From the NCBI RefSeq assembly GCF_051521495.1, contig NZ_CP150355.1, positions 558,001 through 622,000 of the forward strand: DNA of 64,000 nt, given 5' to 3'. Shown here one piece after another: positions 43,864 through 52,263 of the stretch. The notes below the pieces were generated by a model. That model was not told where the DNA came from. It ran no database searches and saw nothing but the letters and a program-made list of their open reading frames with translations. Origin of the DNA: Sorangium sp051521495. GTDB lineage: Bacteria > Myxococcota_A > Polyangia > Polyangiales > Polyangiaceae. Positions within the stretch are counted from its first letter, which is position 1. Each line of letters starts with the position of its first letter. The position numbers and the translations under genes were made by a program.

Positions 43864-44439
43864 CTATCCGGCCCTGAGGGCCCGCATGGAGGACGCGGCC
43901 CTGGCCGCGAGGCGATGGACTTCTCGACCAAGCCAGTCGAGGAAATCGTGGTTCCACGGCGGTCCGTCGGGCCAGCGCTCGCGGATGCGGTCGGCGAGCT
44001 CGAGATCCCAGCCCCCGTAGAGATCCACGAGCGCGTCATGTGCCTTGCGGCCGGACAGCGCTTCAGGGGCCCCGCGAGCCTCGCCTCCGTGCGCGAAGGC
44101 GTCATCGCAAACATAGTAGTTGCACGTCGCCGCGCGCCGCTCCGGGGGGATGGTGCAGCCCTCATGACCATGGAAGGCGCACCTCTTGGGAAGCGCCTGG
44201 CCATCGGCGCCCCGGGGCTCGACCCGCAGGATGAGCAGGCCGCGCTGACCCGGGCGCAGGTTGCCCGCGGCCACCTGATCGAGCAGCCAGCCTGCGCCGC
44301 CGAGCGACACGATTCGCCCGATGTCCGACCACTCGACCCCCGGTGGGCTGGCGCAGCAGCCGGTCGGCCCCTGCGGGCAGGAGCCGCACAATGTCGAGTG
44401 CAATCGCGTATGCATGCCCGCGAGCTCCAGCCGGATCAT
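43864..44439 (-). CDS. Cys-rich YkgJ-like metal-binding protein
   Basis: 191-residue protein with two Cys clusters: CGSCPQGPTGCC followed by WSDIGRI (about 18-43), resembling the CxxC...CC...D-I-x-R-I pattern of YkgJ/UPF0153 zinc- or iron-chelating proteins, and CAFHGHEGC...CNYYVC (about 88-110). Function unknown. The start is taken as the ATG at 44439 with GGTGGGG upstream; the longer open frame before it is Arg/Ala-rich and not protein-like. It is convergent with the kinase across palindromic repeats. Confidence 0.7.
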   Translation of the reverse strand: MIRLELAGMHTRLHSTLCGSCPQGPTGCCASPPGVEWSDIGRIVSLGGAGWLLDQVAAGNLRPGQRGLLILRVEPRGADGQALPKRCAFHGHEGCTIPPERRAATCNYYVCDDAFAHGGEARGAPEALSGRKAHDALVDLYGGWDLELADRIRERWPDGPPWNHDFLDWLGREVHRLAARAASSMRALRAG

Positions 44440-44682
44440 CGCCCCACCAGCGCTCGAGAATAACGGTGTCTCCGGCTGCGTCCAGCGCCGCCGGCGCGTC
44501 CAGCAGAGGGGCCTGGATGCCGCGCCCCGCGCGCCGCGCCGGCGCTCGGCCGACGCGGCGACCTCGACGCCCGAAGCGCGCAACCGAAGCTCAGGCGCTC
44601 GCCCAGCACGACAGCGCTCGAGACGACCCTGGCGAGGTTGGGAAACGAGGAGAGGGAGAGAAGGAGCAGCTCACAGAGCGAG

Positions 44683-47600
44683 CTACGCTCTGGGCGTGAT
44701 CAAATGCTCCAGCCCGCGCAGCGGGATGTCCAGCCAGTCAGGTCGGTTGTTGAGCTCGTAGCCGACCTCGTAGATGCACTTCTCGAGCATGTAGAAGTCG
44801 AGCAGGAGCACCGTGTCCGCGTCGCTCGCTGGAAAGAACGGCGCCGTCGCGTCGGTCCGCGCCTCCGTTGTCGCCTGGGCGCGCGCGACCGTCTCTGTGT
44901 AGCCTGCGAGGTAGCTCGCCGAGACCCAAGTCACCCAGGCGTCGGTCCACGGCTTGAGGACAGCGATGTCCTCGGGCCGGAGACGAGCGTCCCGGAGCGC
45001 CGAGGCGCCGGCGTAGTTGAACGAGCGCAGCATTCCGCCCACGTCCCGGAGCGGGCCGCGCTTGTAGCGGCGCTCGCTCAGCGGCCTCGCCGGCTCCCCT
45101 TCGAAATCGATCAGGATGAAGTCGTCGCCCGTCGAGAGCACCTGGCCGAGGTGGAAGTCGCCGTGCGTCCGGATGCGGGTGACGTCGAACTTCCTCGACA
45201 CGATATGCTGGAGCTTCGCGTTGATCTCGGCCTCGCGCTGCAGCATCGCCGACACCTGCTCCCGCACGTTCTCGGGGAGCGAGCGCTCGCGCTTCCTCAG
45301 CAGCGCGAAGGTGCGCGCGAGCATGCCGTGCGCCGACTGGAAGATCGACTGCTGGTGCAGCGTCGTGAACGGCTGCTGCCCGAACGCGGGGTCCTTGCTC
45401 TCCTTCCCGAGCGTGAGGTGGAGCTGCGCGGTGCGCTCGCCGAGCAGCCGCATCTTCACGAGATCGGTGCCCATCAGCTGGTTCACCACCGGCGGCGGCG
45501 TCGCGCGCGACGCGTCGACGAGCGTGCCGGCCGGCACCGGCGGCGCGCTCCCCTTCACCGACCCCTCGTCGGTGAGCACCCGCTCGAAGAAGCGGTTCAG
45601 CGACTCGAGCGTGCTCGTCCACGCGTCGCCCTGGCTCCGCACGTACTCCTGGAGCATCGCCACCGTGGTCGCCTCGCGACCGCGGCCCTGGTACTCGATC
45701 GCCCCGGCGATCCGCGGCGTCGCGGGGAACTGCTGGTCGGTCAGGAACTTGCCGATCTCGAGCTCCGGGTTGATGCCCTCCTCGACCTGCCGGAAGATCT
45801 TGAGGAGCAGCCTGTCGCCGTAAATGATGGTCGTGTTGCTCTGCTCGCTCTCGGAGATGCGCGCCGGGAGCTCTCCTTCCGCGCCGAGCGACTCGAGCGT
45901 CGTTCCAAGGGGCAGCGCGTGGAGCTCGCCGGCGGCGCCCGTCACGACGGCCTGCGCCCGGATCGCGGCGAGGATCAGCGCGGCGAACTCCGGGGTCGCC
46001 AGCGCGTCGTACAGGATCCCCTCCGGCGACGCCGCGCTGTCCGGCTCGGGATCGCGGATCGTGACGTCCGCGATCACCGCGTGGCGCGCGCGCGTCGCGA
46101 GCGTCCGCGCGTAATCGCCCGTGGCGAAGCCGACCGGCACGACGTACGTCTCCGGCGAGCCGTCCGTGTACTCGACGCGCGCGAGCAGGAGGTAGTGCTC
46201 CGCCGCGGTCTGCTCGCCGCGCACGAGCGGGACGACGTCCGCGAGCGTCGTGGCGCGTCGCGTGCGCGCCTTGCCCCGGAACCAGCGCCGGGCCGCGATG
46301 TACTTCCCGAGCGTCGGCTCGAGCACCCTGCGCCCCTCCGGGGAGAGGAGCGTCCGCCACGAGCCCCTCGTCGAGATCGAGGGCGCCGCGTCGGCCTCGC
46401 CCACGGCGCTCGCCGGCGTCGCCGGCTCCAGCGCGAACCAGAAGAAGTCGTGCGGACCGAGCGACAGGGAGTAACCGCGGCTCGTGATCTCCGGGAAGCG
46501 GCTCCTGCCGAACAGCTCGACGGGCACCATGCCTTCGAAGCGCGCGAGGTCGAGCTCGACGTGCTGCGCGTACCGAGAGAGGTTCGCGACGATGAGCAGC
46601 CGCTCGTCCGCGTGCGCGCGGATGAACGCGAGCACCCTGTTGTTGTCCGGGTGCAGGAACTCGATCGTCCCGCGGCCAAGCACCTTGTTCTGCTTGCGCA
46701 GGGTGATGAGCCGCTTCATCCACCAGAGGAGCGAAGCCGGGTTCTGCTGCTGCGCCTCGACGTTGATCGCCTCGTAGTGGTACTCGGGGTCGATGATGAT
46801 AGGCAGATAGAGCTTCTGCGGGTTCGCCCTGGAGAAGCCGGCGTTTCGATCGGCGCTCCACTGCATCGGCGTGCGCACCCCGTCGCGATCGCCGAGATAG
46901 ATGTTGTCGCCCATCCCGATCTCGTCGCCGTAATAGAGGACGGGTGTCCCGGGCAGCGAGAAGAGCAGCGCGTTCATCAGCTCGATCCTGCGCCGCGTCT
47001 TCATGAGCGGGGCGAGCCGCCGGCGGATGCCCAGGTTGATCCGCGCCGTGTGCTCCTGCGCGTAGACGCGGTACATGTAGTCCCGGTCCTCGTCGGTCAC
47101 CATCTCGAGCGTCAGCTCGTCGTGGTTCCGGAGGAACGTCGCCCACTGGCAGGTCTCGTGGACCACGGGCGTCTGCTTCAGGATGTTGACGATCGGGAAG
47201 CTGTCCTCGAGCTCGACCGCCATGAACATCCTGGGCATCAGCGGGAAGTGGAAGTTCATGTGGCATTCGTCGCCGTTCCCGAAGTACGCCGCGGCGTCGG
47301 CGGGCCACTGGTTGGCCTCCGCGAGGAGCATGCGATCCGCGAAGTTCGCGTCGATGTGGTGCCTGAGCTTCCGCAAGAACTCGTGCGTCTCCGGCAGGTT
47401 CTCGCAGTTCGTCCCGTCGCGCTCGTAGAGGTACGGCACGGCGTCGAGCCGGAGCCCGTCGACGCCCATCTCCAGCCAGAAATCGACCACCTTGAAGACC
47501 GCGGCGTGCACGTCCGGGTTCTCGAAGTTGAGATCGGGCTGGTGGGAGTAGAAGCGGTGCCAGTAATAGGCGTTGGCGACCGGATCCCAGGCCCAGTTCG

Positions 47601-48078
47601 ATGTCTCGAAGTCCTTGAAGATGATCCGGGCGTCCTTGTAGCGGTGCGGCGTGTCGCTCCACACGTAGAAGTCGCGCCAGCGCGAGCCCTTGGGCGAGGT
47701 CCGCGCCCGCTGGAACCACTCATGCTCGTTCGAGGTGTGGTTCAGGACGAGCTCGGTGATGACGCGGATGTCGCGGCGGTGCGCCTCGCGCAGGAGGCGG
47801 GCGAACTCGCGCCGGGTCCCGTAAGCCGGGTTGATGTTGGCGTAGTCCGCGATGTCGTATCCACCGTCGCGCAGCGGCGAGGGGTAAAAGGGAAGAAGCC
47901 AGATCGCGGTGACGCCGAGATCTTGAAGATAATCGAGCTTGTCGACGAGCCCCTCGAAGTCGCCGATGCCGTCGGCGTTCGAGTCGCTGAACGCGCGGAC
48001 GTGGACCTCGTAGATGATGGCGTCCTTGTACCAGAGGGCACTGCCTTCAGCGGGAGGGGGCTTTTGATCCTGGCTCAT
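44683..48078 (-). CDS. trehalose synthase-maltokinase fusion (TreS-Mak)
   Basis: Bifunctional cytosolic enzyme of 1,131 residues. The N-terminal GH13 domain (about 1-580) interconverts trehalose and maltose: nucleophile Asp in GLRLDAVPYL near 207, acid/base Glu in LLAEANQW near 250, third Asp in FLRNHDELTLE near 316, plus LVLNHTSNEHEWF and DGVRTPMQW typical of TreS. The C-terminal half (about 640-1120) is a maltokinase of the APH-like fold with HGDFHLGQV near 970 and LIDFEGEP near 985, making maltose-1-phosphate. Together they feed the GlgE route to alpha-glucan, though no glgE is in view. The start ATG has GGAG five bases upstream. Transcription probably begins at the promoter at 48259-48286. 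Confidence 0.93.
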   Translation of the reverse strand: MSQDQKPPPAEGSALWYKDAIIYEVHVRAFSDSNADGIGDFEGLVDKLDYLQDLGVTAIWLLPFYPSPLRDGGYDIADYANINPAYGTRREFARLLREAHRRDIRVITELVLNHTSNEHEWFQRARTSPKGSRWRDFYVWSDTPHRYKDARIIFKDFETSNWAWDPVANAYYWHRFYSHQPDLNFENPDVHAAVFKVVDFWLEMGVDGLRLDAVPYLYERDGTNCENLPETHEFLRKLRHHIDANFADRMLLAEANQWPADAAAYFGNGDECHMNFHFPLMPRMFMAVELEDSFPIVNILKQTPVVHETCQWATFLRNHDELTLEMVTDEDRDYMYRVYAQEHTARINLGIRRRLAPLMKTRRRIELMNALLFSLPGTPVLYYGDEIGMGDNIYLGDRDGVRTPMQWSADRNAGFSRANPQKLYLPIIIDPEYHYEAINVEAQQQNPASLLWWMKRLITLRKQNKVLGRGTIEFLHPDNNRVLAFIRAHADERLLIVANLSRYAQHVELDLARFEGMVPVELFGRSRFPEITSRGYSLSLGPHDFFWFALEPATPASAVGEADAAPSISTRGSWRTLLSPEGRRVLEPTLGKYIAARRWFRGKARTRRATTLADVVPLVRGEQTAAEHYLLLARVEYTDGSPETYVVPVGFATGDYARTLATRARHAVIADVTIRDPEPDSAASPEGILYDALATPEFAALILAAIRAQAVVTGAAGELHALPLGTTLESLGAEGELPARISESEQSNTTIIYGDRLLLKIFRQVEEGINPELEIGKFLTDQQFPATPRIAGAIEYQGRGREATTVAMLQEYVRSQGDAWTSTLESLNRFFERVLTDEGSVKGSAPPVPAGTLVDASRATPPPVVNQLMGTDLVKMRLLGERTAQLHLTLGKESKDPAFGQQPFTTLHQQSIFQSAHGMLARTFALLRKRERSLPENVREQVSAMLQREAEINAKLQHIVSRKFDVTRIRTHGDFHLGQVLSTGDDFILIDFEGEPARPLSERRYKRGPLRDVGGMLRSFNYAGASALRDARLRPEDIAVLKPWTDAWVTWVSASYLAGYTETVARAQATTEARTDATAPFFPASDADTVLLLDFYMLEKCIYEVGYELNNRPDWLDIPLRGLEHLITPRA

Positions 48079-48258
48079 GGCTGCTCCGGCGATGCGCGTT
48101 GTCCGCGCGACGACGCCGGGCGCACAGGATACAGAGGCTCGGGCCCTGCGCGGCGTGAGCACGCCGCCCGGGCCAGAGGTGGCCAGGAGGCAAGGCACGC
48201 TGCAGAGGTCCGCCACTGGGCGCGCGCTGCCGTCCCCACGCAGGTGACGCGGATCACG

Positions 48259-48286
48259 TGTATAGTTTAACGACTCGGGATTGCAA
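48259..48286 (-). promoter_or_regulatory. candidate promoter of the TreS-maltokinase gene
   Basis: On the minus strand TTGCAA (48281-48286), 16-bp spacer, TATACA (48259-48264), in an AT-rich island, about 180 bp before the start codon. Confidence 0.5.
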
Positions 48287-48370
48287 GACCACGCGGGCCC
48301 GACTTCGGTAGCACGCCAGGCGCGGGGCGCAAAGCGGCGCGGCGGCGGTGGACGCACCTCGGGCGCGCGG

Positions 48371-48440
48371 TTGCGTTCCGCTCGCATCCGGTCTCTTCCG
48401 CTCGTATCCGGTCTCATCCGGTCTCATCCGGTCTCTTCCG
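48371..48440. repeat. 10-bp tandem repeat, seven units
   Basis: Seven consecutive decamers ending in TCCG (consensus GTCTCATCCG, variants CTCGTATCCG and GTCTCTTCCG). The 10-bp period places each copy on the same face of the helix. It lies upstream of both flanking divergent genes. Confidence 0.88.
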
Positions 48441-48603
48441 GCGTGCGTCGCGTTTGCCCCCGGTTGCACAGAGCTTGCACCTCGCACCGTCGAGATCGCT
48501 GCTTCGTGAGCTCGGCCCACACGTCGAACCGCAGCCGGTGTAAGAAGCGCTGGCACCTCGTTCTGCGATCGGGCGAGCTCATGCCCATCGAAGGAGCATT
48601 CTC

Positions 48604-49206
48604 ATGATGCGTGTCTTCCACGTACTCCCGCTCTCCCTCGCCGCGCTCGGAGCGCTCGCGTGCTCGTCGACCCCCGAGCCGACGATCGATCCGAACAACC
48701 CATGCCCGCCGGGCCAGTGGTGCGCCTCCGCCGTGCCGACGACGCCGGCGACGGCGGTGCCCACGCCGACCACCACCGCCGCGCCCGCGGGCTCCGTCGC
48801 CACGCCGATCCCGCCGGTCGCCGCGGTCGCCGCGACGCCCATCCTGCAGGGGATGGGCACGACGGAGGCGCCAGGGATGAAGGCGGACGGCGGGCCGTTC
48901 GCGGGGCAGTTCCAGGAGGGCCAGACGCTCGAGCAGCCGATCAACATCTCGCCCGGCAAGTGCTACACGGTCGTCGGCATCGGCCTCGGGGTGCAGGAGC
49001 TCGACATCCAGCTCGTCTCGCAGGCCGCTCCTGCGCTCCCGCCCGTCGTCCTCGCGCAGGACAGCACCACCGGCGCCGCGGCGACGCTCGGCGGCAAGGC
49101 CTCCGGCTGCTGGAAGAACCCGCTGCCGATCGGCGGCCCGGGCAAGGTGATCCTCAAGGCGACGAAGGGCATGGGGATCGCGGCCGCGCAGGTCTTCGTC
49201 AAGTAA
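48604..49206 (+). CDS. putative lipoprotein, unknown function
   Basis: 200-residue exported protein. The signal segment ends SLAALGALACSS, a probable lipidation Cys at residue 20. A Pro/Thr/Ala-rich linker (about 40-80) leads to a compact C-terminal domain (about 90-200) with a Cys pair (CYTVVGIG and SGCWKNP), resembling small beta-sandwich domains of myxobacterial lipoproteins. A strong AAGGAG precedes the ATG. Followed after 170 bp by a membrane kinase gene. Confidence 0.7.
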   Translation: MMRVFHVLPLSLAALGALACSSTPEPTIDPNNPCPPGQWCASAVPTTPATAVPTPTTTAAPAGSVATPIPPVAAVAATPILQGMGTTEAPGMKADGGPFAGQFQEGQTLEQPINISPGKCYTVVGIGLGVQELDIQLVSQAAPALPPVVLAQDSTTGAAATLGGKASGCWKNPLPIGGPGKVILKATKGMGIAAAQVFVK

Positions 49207-49226
49207 CGCGCCTGGAGAGGCCGCCC

Positions 49227-49286
49227 GCACGTCGAGGACGGCGCCGCGCGCACGTCGAGGGGCGGCGCCGCGCGCACGTCGACAGG
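49227..49286. repeat. 23/24-bp tandem repeat, 2.5 units
   Basis: GCACGTCGAGG(A/G)... units start at 49227, 49250 and 49274 (partial), between the lipoprotein stop and the kinase gene. Confidence 0.85.
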
Positions 49287-49376
49287 CGTGCGCCAAGCGC
49301 GTGACTCTTCTATTCCCGCCGCCTGCGTCCTCCCCTACAGCAGACGGATGCGGCCGTGGGCCGCGCGCGCGACGCC

Positions 49377-50978
49377 ATGAGCGAGACCGTCTTTCTCGGC
49401 CCCGACGCCAGCAATCCCTGCGCGACGTCGCACTGGGCGTGGCTGTCGCCGCGGCTCCCCCCGGACCTCGAGCAGGAGGCGACGAGGCGCGTCGCGTGGA
49501 TGGCGCTCTGCACGCTCGTCGCGGGCGCCCTCGGCTTCATCGTGTCGGAGCTCATCCCGAGCCTCCAGCTCGGCCCTCACCCGATCCGCTTCGCCGTCTA
49601 CCTGCCGTTCATGCTGGTCTCGGCCGCGCTCTTCGTCATCGCGCGGAAGGGGCTCCTGTCGCCGCCGCGGATCGTCGATCTCTCGTTCGCCTACAAGATC
49701 CTGGGCGCCGCGTCGCTCTCGGTCGTCACCAACGCGCAGCCGTGGCCGGCGGGGCCGATGCTGCCGGGATGGCCGCCGGTGGCCGTCTGGGTGCTCATGT
49801 TCCCCATCATCATCCCCGCCCCGAGCGTGCGCACGCTGCTCACCTCGACGCTGGCGATCCTCACCGATCCGGCCTGCCTCTGGGTGCTCGTCCGCTCGGG
49901 CTTCATGGAGCTGCCCTCGCGCGAGGCGATGTTCCGCCGCTTCTTCCCGAGCGTCATCGCGCTCGCGCTCTCCGTCCTCGTGTCGCGCGTCGTCTTCGGG
50001 CTCGGGCGCAAGCTCGACGCGGCGCGGGAGCTCGGCAGCTACCGGCTCGTCGAGCGGCTCGGCGGCGGCGGCATGGGCGAGGTGTGGCGGGCGAAGCACC
50101 GGATGCTCGCCCGCCCCGCGGCCGTGAAGCTGATCCGGCCAGAGGCGTTCCAGGGCGAGCCGGCGAGCAACGGCAACGCGAAGGCGCGGTTCGAGCGCGA
50201 GGCGCAGGCGACCGCCGCGCTCCGGTCGCCGCACACGATCGGCATCTTCGACTTCGGCGTCGCCCGCGACGGATCGTTCTACTACGTGATGGAGCTGCTC
50301 GACGGCATGGACCTCGAAACCCTCGTCAAGCTGGACGGCCCGCAGCCGCCCGCGCGCGTGGTCCACTTGCTCCGGCAGGCCTGCCACTCGCTCCACGAGG
50401 CGCACAAGGCCTTCCTGGTGCACCGCGACATCAAGCCCGCCAACCTCTTCCTGTGCCGGTACGGTGCGGATCTCGATTTCTTGAAGGTGCTCGACTTCGG
50501 GCTGGTGGCCGAGCGCAGGAAGGACGCGGACCCCTCCAAGCTGACGGCGGACAACGCGATCACCGGAACGCCCGCGTTCATGGCCCCGGAGGTGGTGCTC
50601 GGCGACCGCCCGATCGACGGACGGACCGACATCTACGCGCTCGGGTGCGTCGCCTACTGGCTGCTCACGGGCGCCCTCGTGTTCGAGGCCGAGACGGCGA
50701 TGAAGACCATGTTGCTCCACGCGACGGAGGCGCCCGTCGCGCCGTCGAAGCGCGCGGCGCGCGCGATCCCGCCCGCGCTCGATCGCGTCGTGCTCGACTG
50801 CCTCGAGAAGGATCCTGCGAAGCGGCCGCAGTCGGCGCGCGAGCTGTCCGAGCGGCTCGCCGCGCTCCGCATGGACGCCGAGTGGACCGAGCAGCACGCG
50901 GCGGCGTGGTGGGAGGTGGTCGCGCAGCCGTCGCTCTCGGGCCGGGGGGGTAGGGCGGCCGTCGACGCCTTCGGCTGA
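49377..50978 (+). CDS. Ser/Thr protein kinase with N-terminal membrane domain
   Basis: 533-residue kinase with the reverse layout of the PEGA kinases: about five hydrophobic segments between residues 40 and 205, then a cytosolic kinase domain (about 221-490) with GGGGMGEVWRA, AAVKLIRPEAF (ATP Lys), canonical HRDIKPANLF near 348, DFGLVAE and MAPEVVLGDRPIDGRTDIYALG. All catalytic residues are present. The ATG at 49377 is preferred; a GTG seven codons upstream is possible, and neither has a clear ribosome binding site. It ends 26 bp before the convergent gspC. Confidence 0.88.
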   Translation: MSETVFLGPDASNPCATSHWAWLSPRLPPDLEQEATRRVAWMALCTLVAGALGFIVSELIPSLQLGPHPIRFAVYLPFMLVSAALFVIARKGLLSPPRIVDLSFAYKILGAASLSVVTNAQPWPAGPMLPGWPPVAVWVLMFPIIIPAPSVRTLLTSTLAILTDPACLWVLVRSGFMELPSREAMFRRFFPSVIALALSVLVSRVVFGLGRKLDAARELGSYRLVERLGGGGMGEVWRAKHRMLARPAAVKLIRPEAFQGEPASNGNAKARFEREAQATAALRSPHTIGIFDFGVARDGSFYYVMELLDGMDLETLVKLDGPQPPARVVHLLRQACHSLHEAHKAFLVHRDIKPANLFLCRYGADLDFLKVLDFGLVAERRKDADPSKLTADNAITGTPAFMAPEVVLGDRPIDGRTDIYALGCVAYWLLTGALVFEAETAMKTMLLHATEAPVAPSKRAARAIPPALDRVVLDCLEKDPAKRPQSARELSERLAALRMDAEWTEQHAAAWWEVVAQPSLSGRGGRAAVDAFG

Positions 50979-51004
50979 GCCCGCGGGCGCCCGGACCCAG
51001 GTCC

Positions 51005-51964
51005 TCAGCGGATGTTGAAGTCGACCGTCATCAGCTGTCCGCCGCGCTCGAGCGCGACGGACAGGTGGTTCGCGGTCCGGAGCCGCGCGTAGGCCTCCAG
51101 CGCCTTCTGGGGATCGGTGACGTCGAAGCCGTTGATCGACCTCAGGGTATCTCCGCTCTCCAGCCCGAGCGTCTCCAGCAGCGAGCCTCGCCGGATCCTG
51201 AGCTTCAGCCCGACGATCTGGTCTCCTCGTCGCTCCGGGATCACCCGGGCGGAGCGCATGAGGAGCGCCTGCTGATCGAGGATCTGATCGACCGCGGCCC
51301 GGTCGACGTTGAACTCCGTGGCGCTCACCCGCCGGATGCGGGCGGCGATCTCCGGCGGGATCGAGCTCAGGTTGTTCTCGGCCCCGACCGGCCTCGCCTG
51401 AGGCCGGGGCTGCGGCTCCGGCGCCTCCTCGCGCGCTGTCTTCCCGAGCTTCCCGAGCTGCATCTGACAGCGCGCGCCGCCCGCGGTGATCCAGACGCGG
51501 TCCCACGCGATGCGCGTGAGCGTGCCTCCTGCGGCGTCGCCGCCGAGCCGGCGGAGCTGCGTCCGCCCGTCGGGACCCTCGATGGCAGCGAACGACCACG
51601 CCGCGTCCTGCGACGCCGTGATGAGCACCACGCGTCCGGCGTCGCAGATCGGATCGCTCCAAGGATCGCCGTGCGCAGCGGGCGCCGGCTCCTCGGGAGC
51701 GCCGCCCGGCGGCGGGAGGAGCGGCCCCGTCGTCGAGTCGAACGGGTTGCGCTGCAGGATCGCTTCAGCGCTCGTCGCGTGGAGGCCGTCGCTCAGCGAG
51801 CGGCGGGAGATCGGGGGCAGGGAAGAGAGCCTCGTGGCTCTGTCCGGGATGATCGTCTCCCCGATTACGTGCGACACCCCCGACGCCTGAAAGTAGGCGG
51901 CGGATGCGATCATCGTGCCCGCGATCCACAGGAAGTGGTGCTTCACAGCCGCGTCCAGGTCCAC
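51005..51964 (-). CDS. type II secretion system protein C (GspC-like)
   Basis: Inner-membrane, periplasmic-facing linker of the type II secretion machine, 319 residues. It has a short cytosolic N-terminus, a transmembrane helix (FLWIAGTMIASAAYFQ, about 10-30), the HR domain region containing RNPFDS and a dense beta segment (about 105-165), and a C-terminal PDZ domain (about 215-318) with LKLRIRRGSLLETLGLESGDTL. The GTG start is preceded by AGGA. No other gsp gene is in view, so if T2SS genes exist they are elsewhere. The layout (TM-HR-PDZ) is the main evidence. Confidence 0.8.
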   Translation of the reverse strand: MDLDAAVKHHFLWIAGTMIASAAYFQASGVSHVIGETIIPDRATRLSSLPPISRRSLSDGLHATSAEAILQRNPFDSTTGPLLPPPGGAPEEPAPAAHGDPWSDPICDAGRVVLITASQDAAWSFAAIEGPDGRTQLRRLGGDAAGGTLTRIAWDRVWITAGGARCQMQLGKLGKTAREEAPEPQPRPQARPVGAENNLSSIPPEIAARIRRVSATEFNVDRAAVDQILDQQALLMRSARVIPERRGDQIVGLKLRIRRGSLLETLGLESGDTLRSINGFDVTDPQKALEAYARLRTANHLSVALERGGQLMTVDFNIR

Positions 51965-52263
51965 GGGTCCTGCTCTTTCTGGCGCTCGATCGCGGTCGCA
52001 GCCGAGGCGAGCGCCGCGCGCACGCCGGCGTGGAGGCGACCGTGCACGATGTCGCCACCGACGCTCCCCCTCGGGACGCGCAGCACCGCGCGTGCCGGCC
52101 CGTCGCGCTGGAGCGCCCCGCGCGAGACCCGTCCGCGCGCGCCTTGACCCGAACGGATCGGCGCGCTTCGGCGAGGGCCTAGCGCGCGCCGCGGCGAGAG
52201 GGGAATCGAGAGGAGATCGAGAGGAGGAACGTGTGGGGCGGCGAGCGCGCCCGGGAGGCTCGC

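Larger units (their letters stand above)
48079..48603. other. 525-bp divergent intergenic region
   Basis: Between the TreS-maltokinase fusion (minus) and a lipoprotein gene (plus). It holds the candidate promoter at 48259-48286 and the decamer repeat at 48371-48440; no gene is recognisable. Confidence 0.6.

Noticed and set aside
44638..48270. A 1,210-codon plus-strand frame opposite the TreS-maltokinase gene
   Set aside because: Low-complexity charged translation; the opposite strand has full GH13 and kinase motifs.
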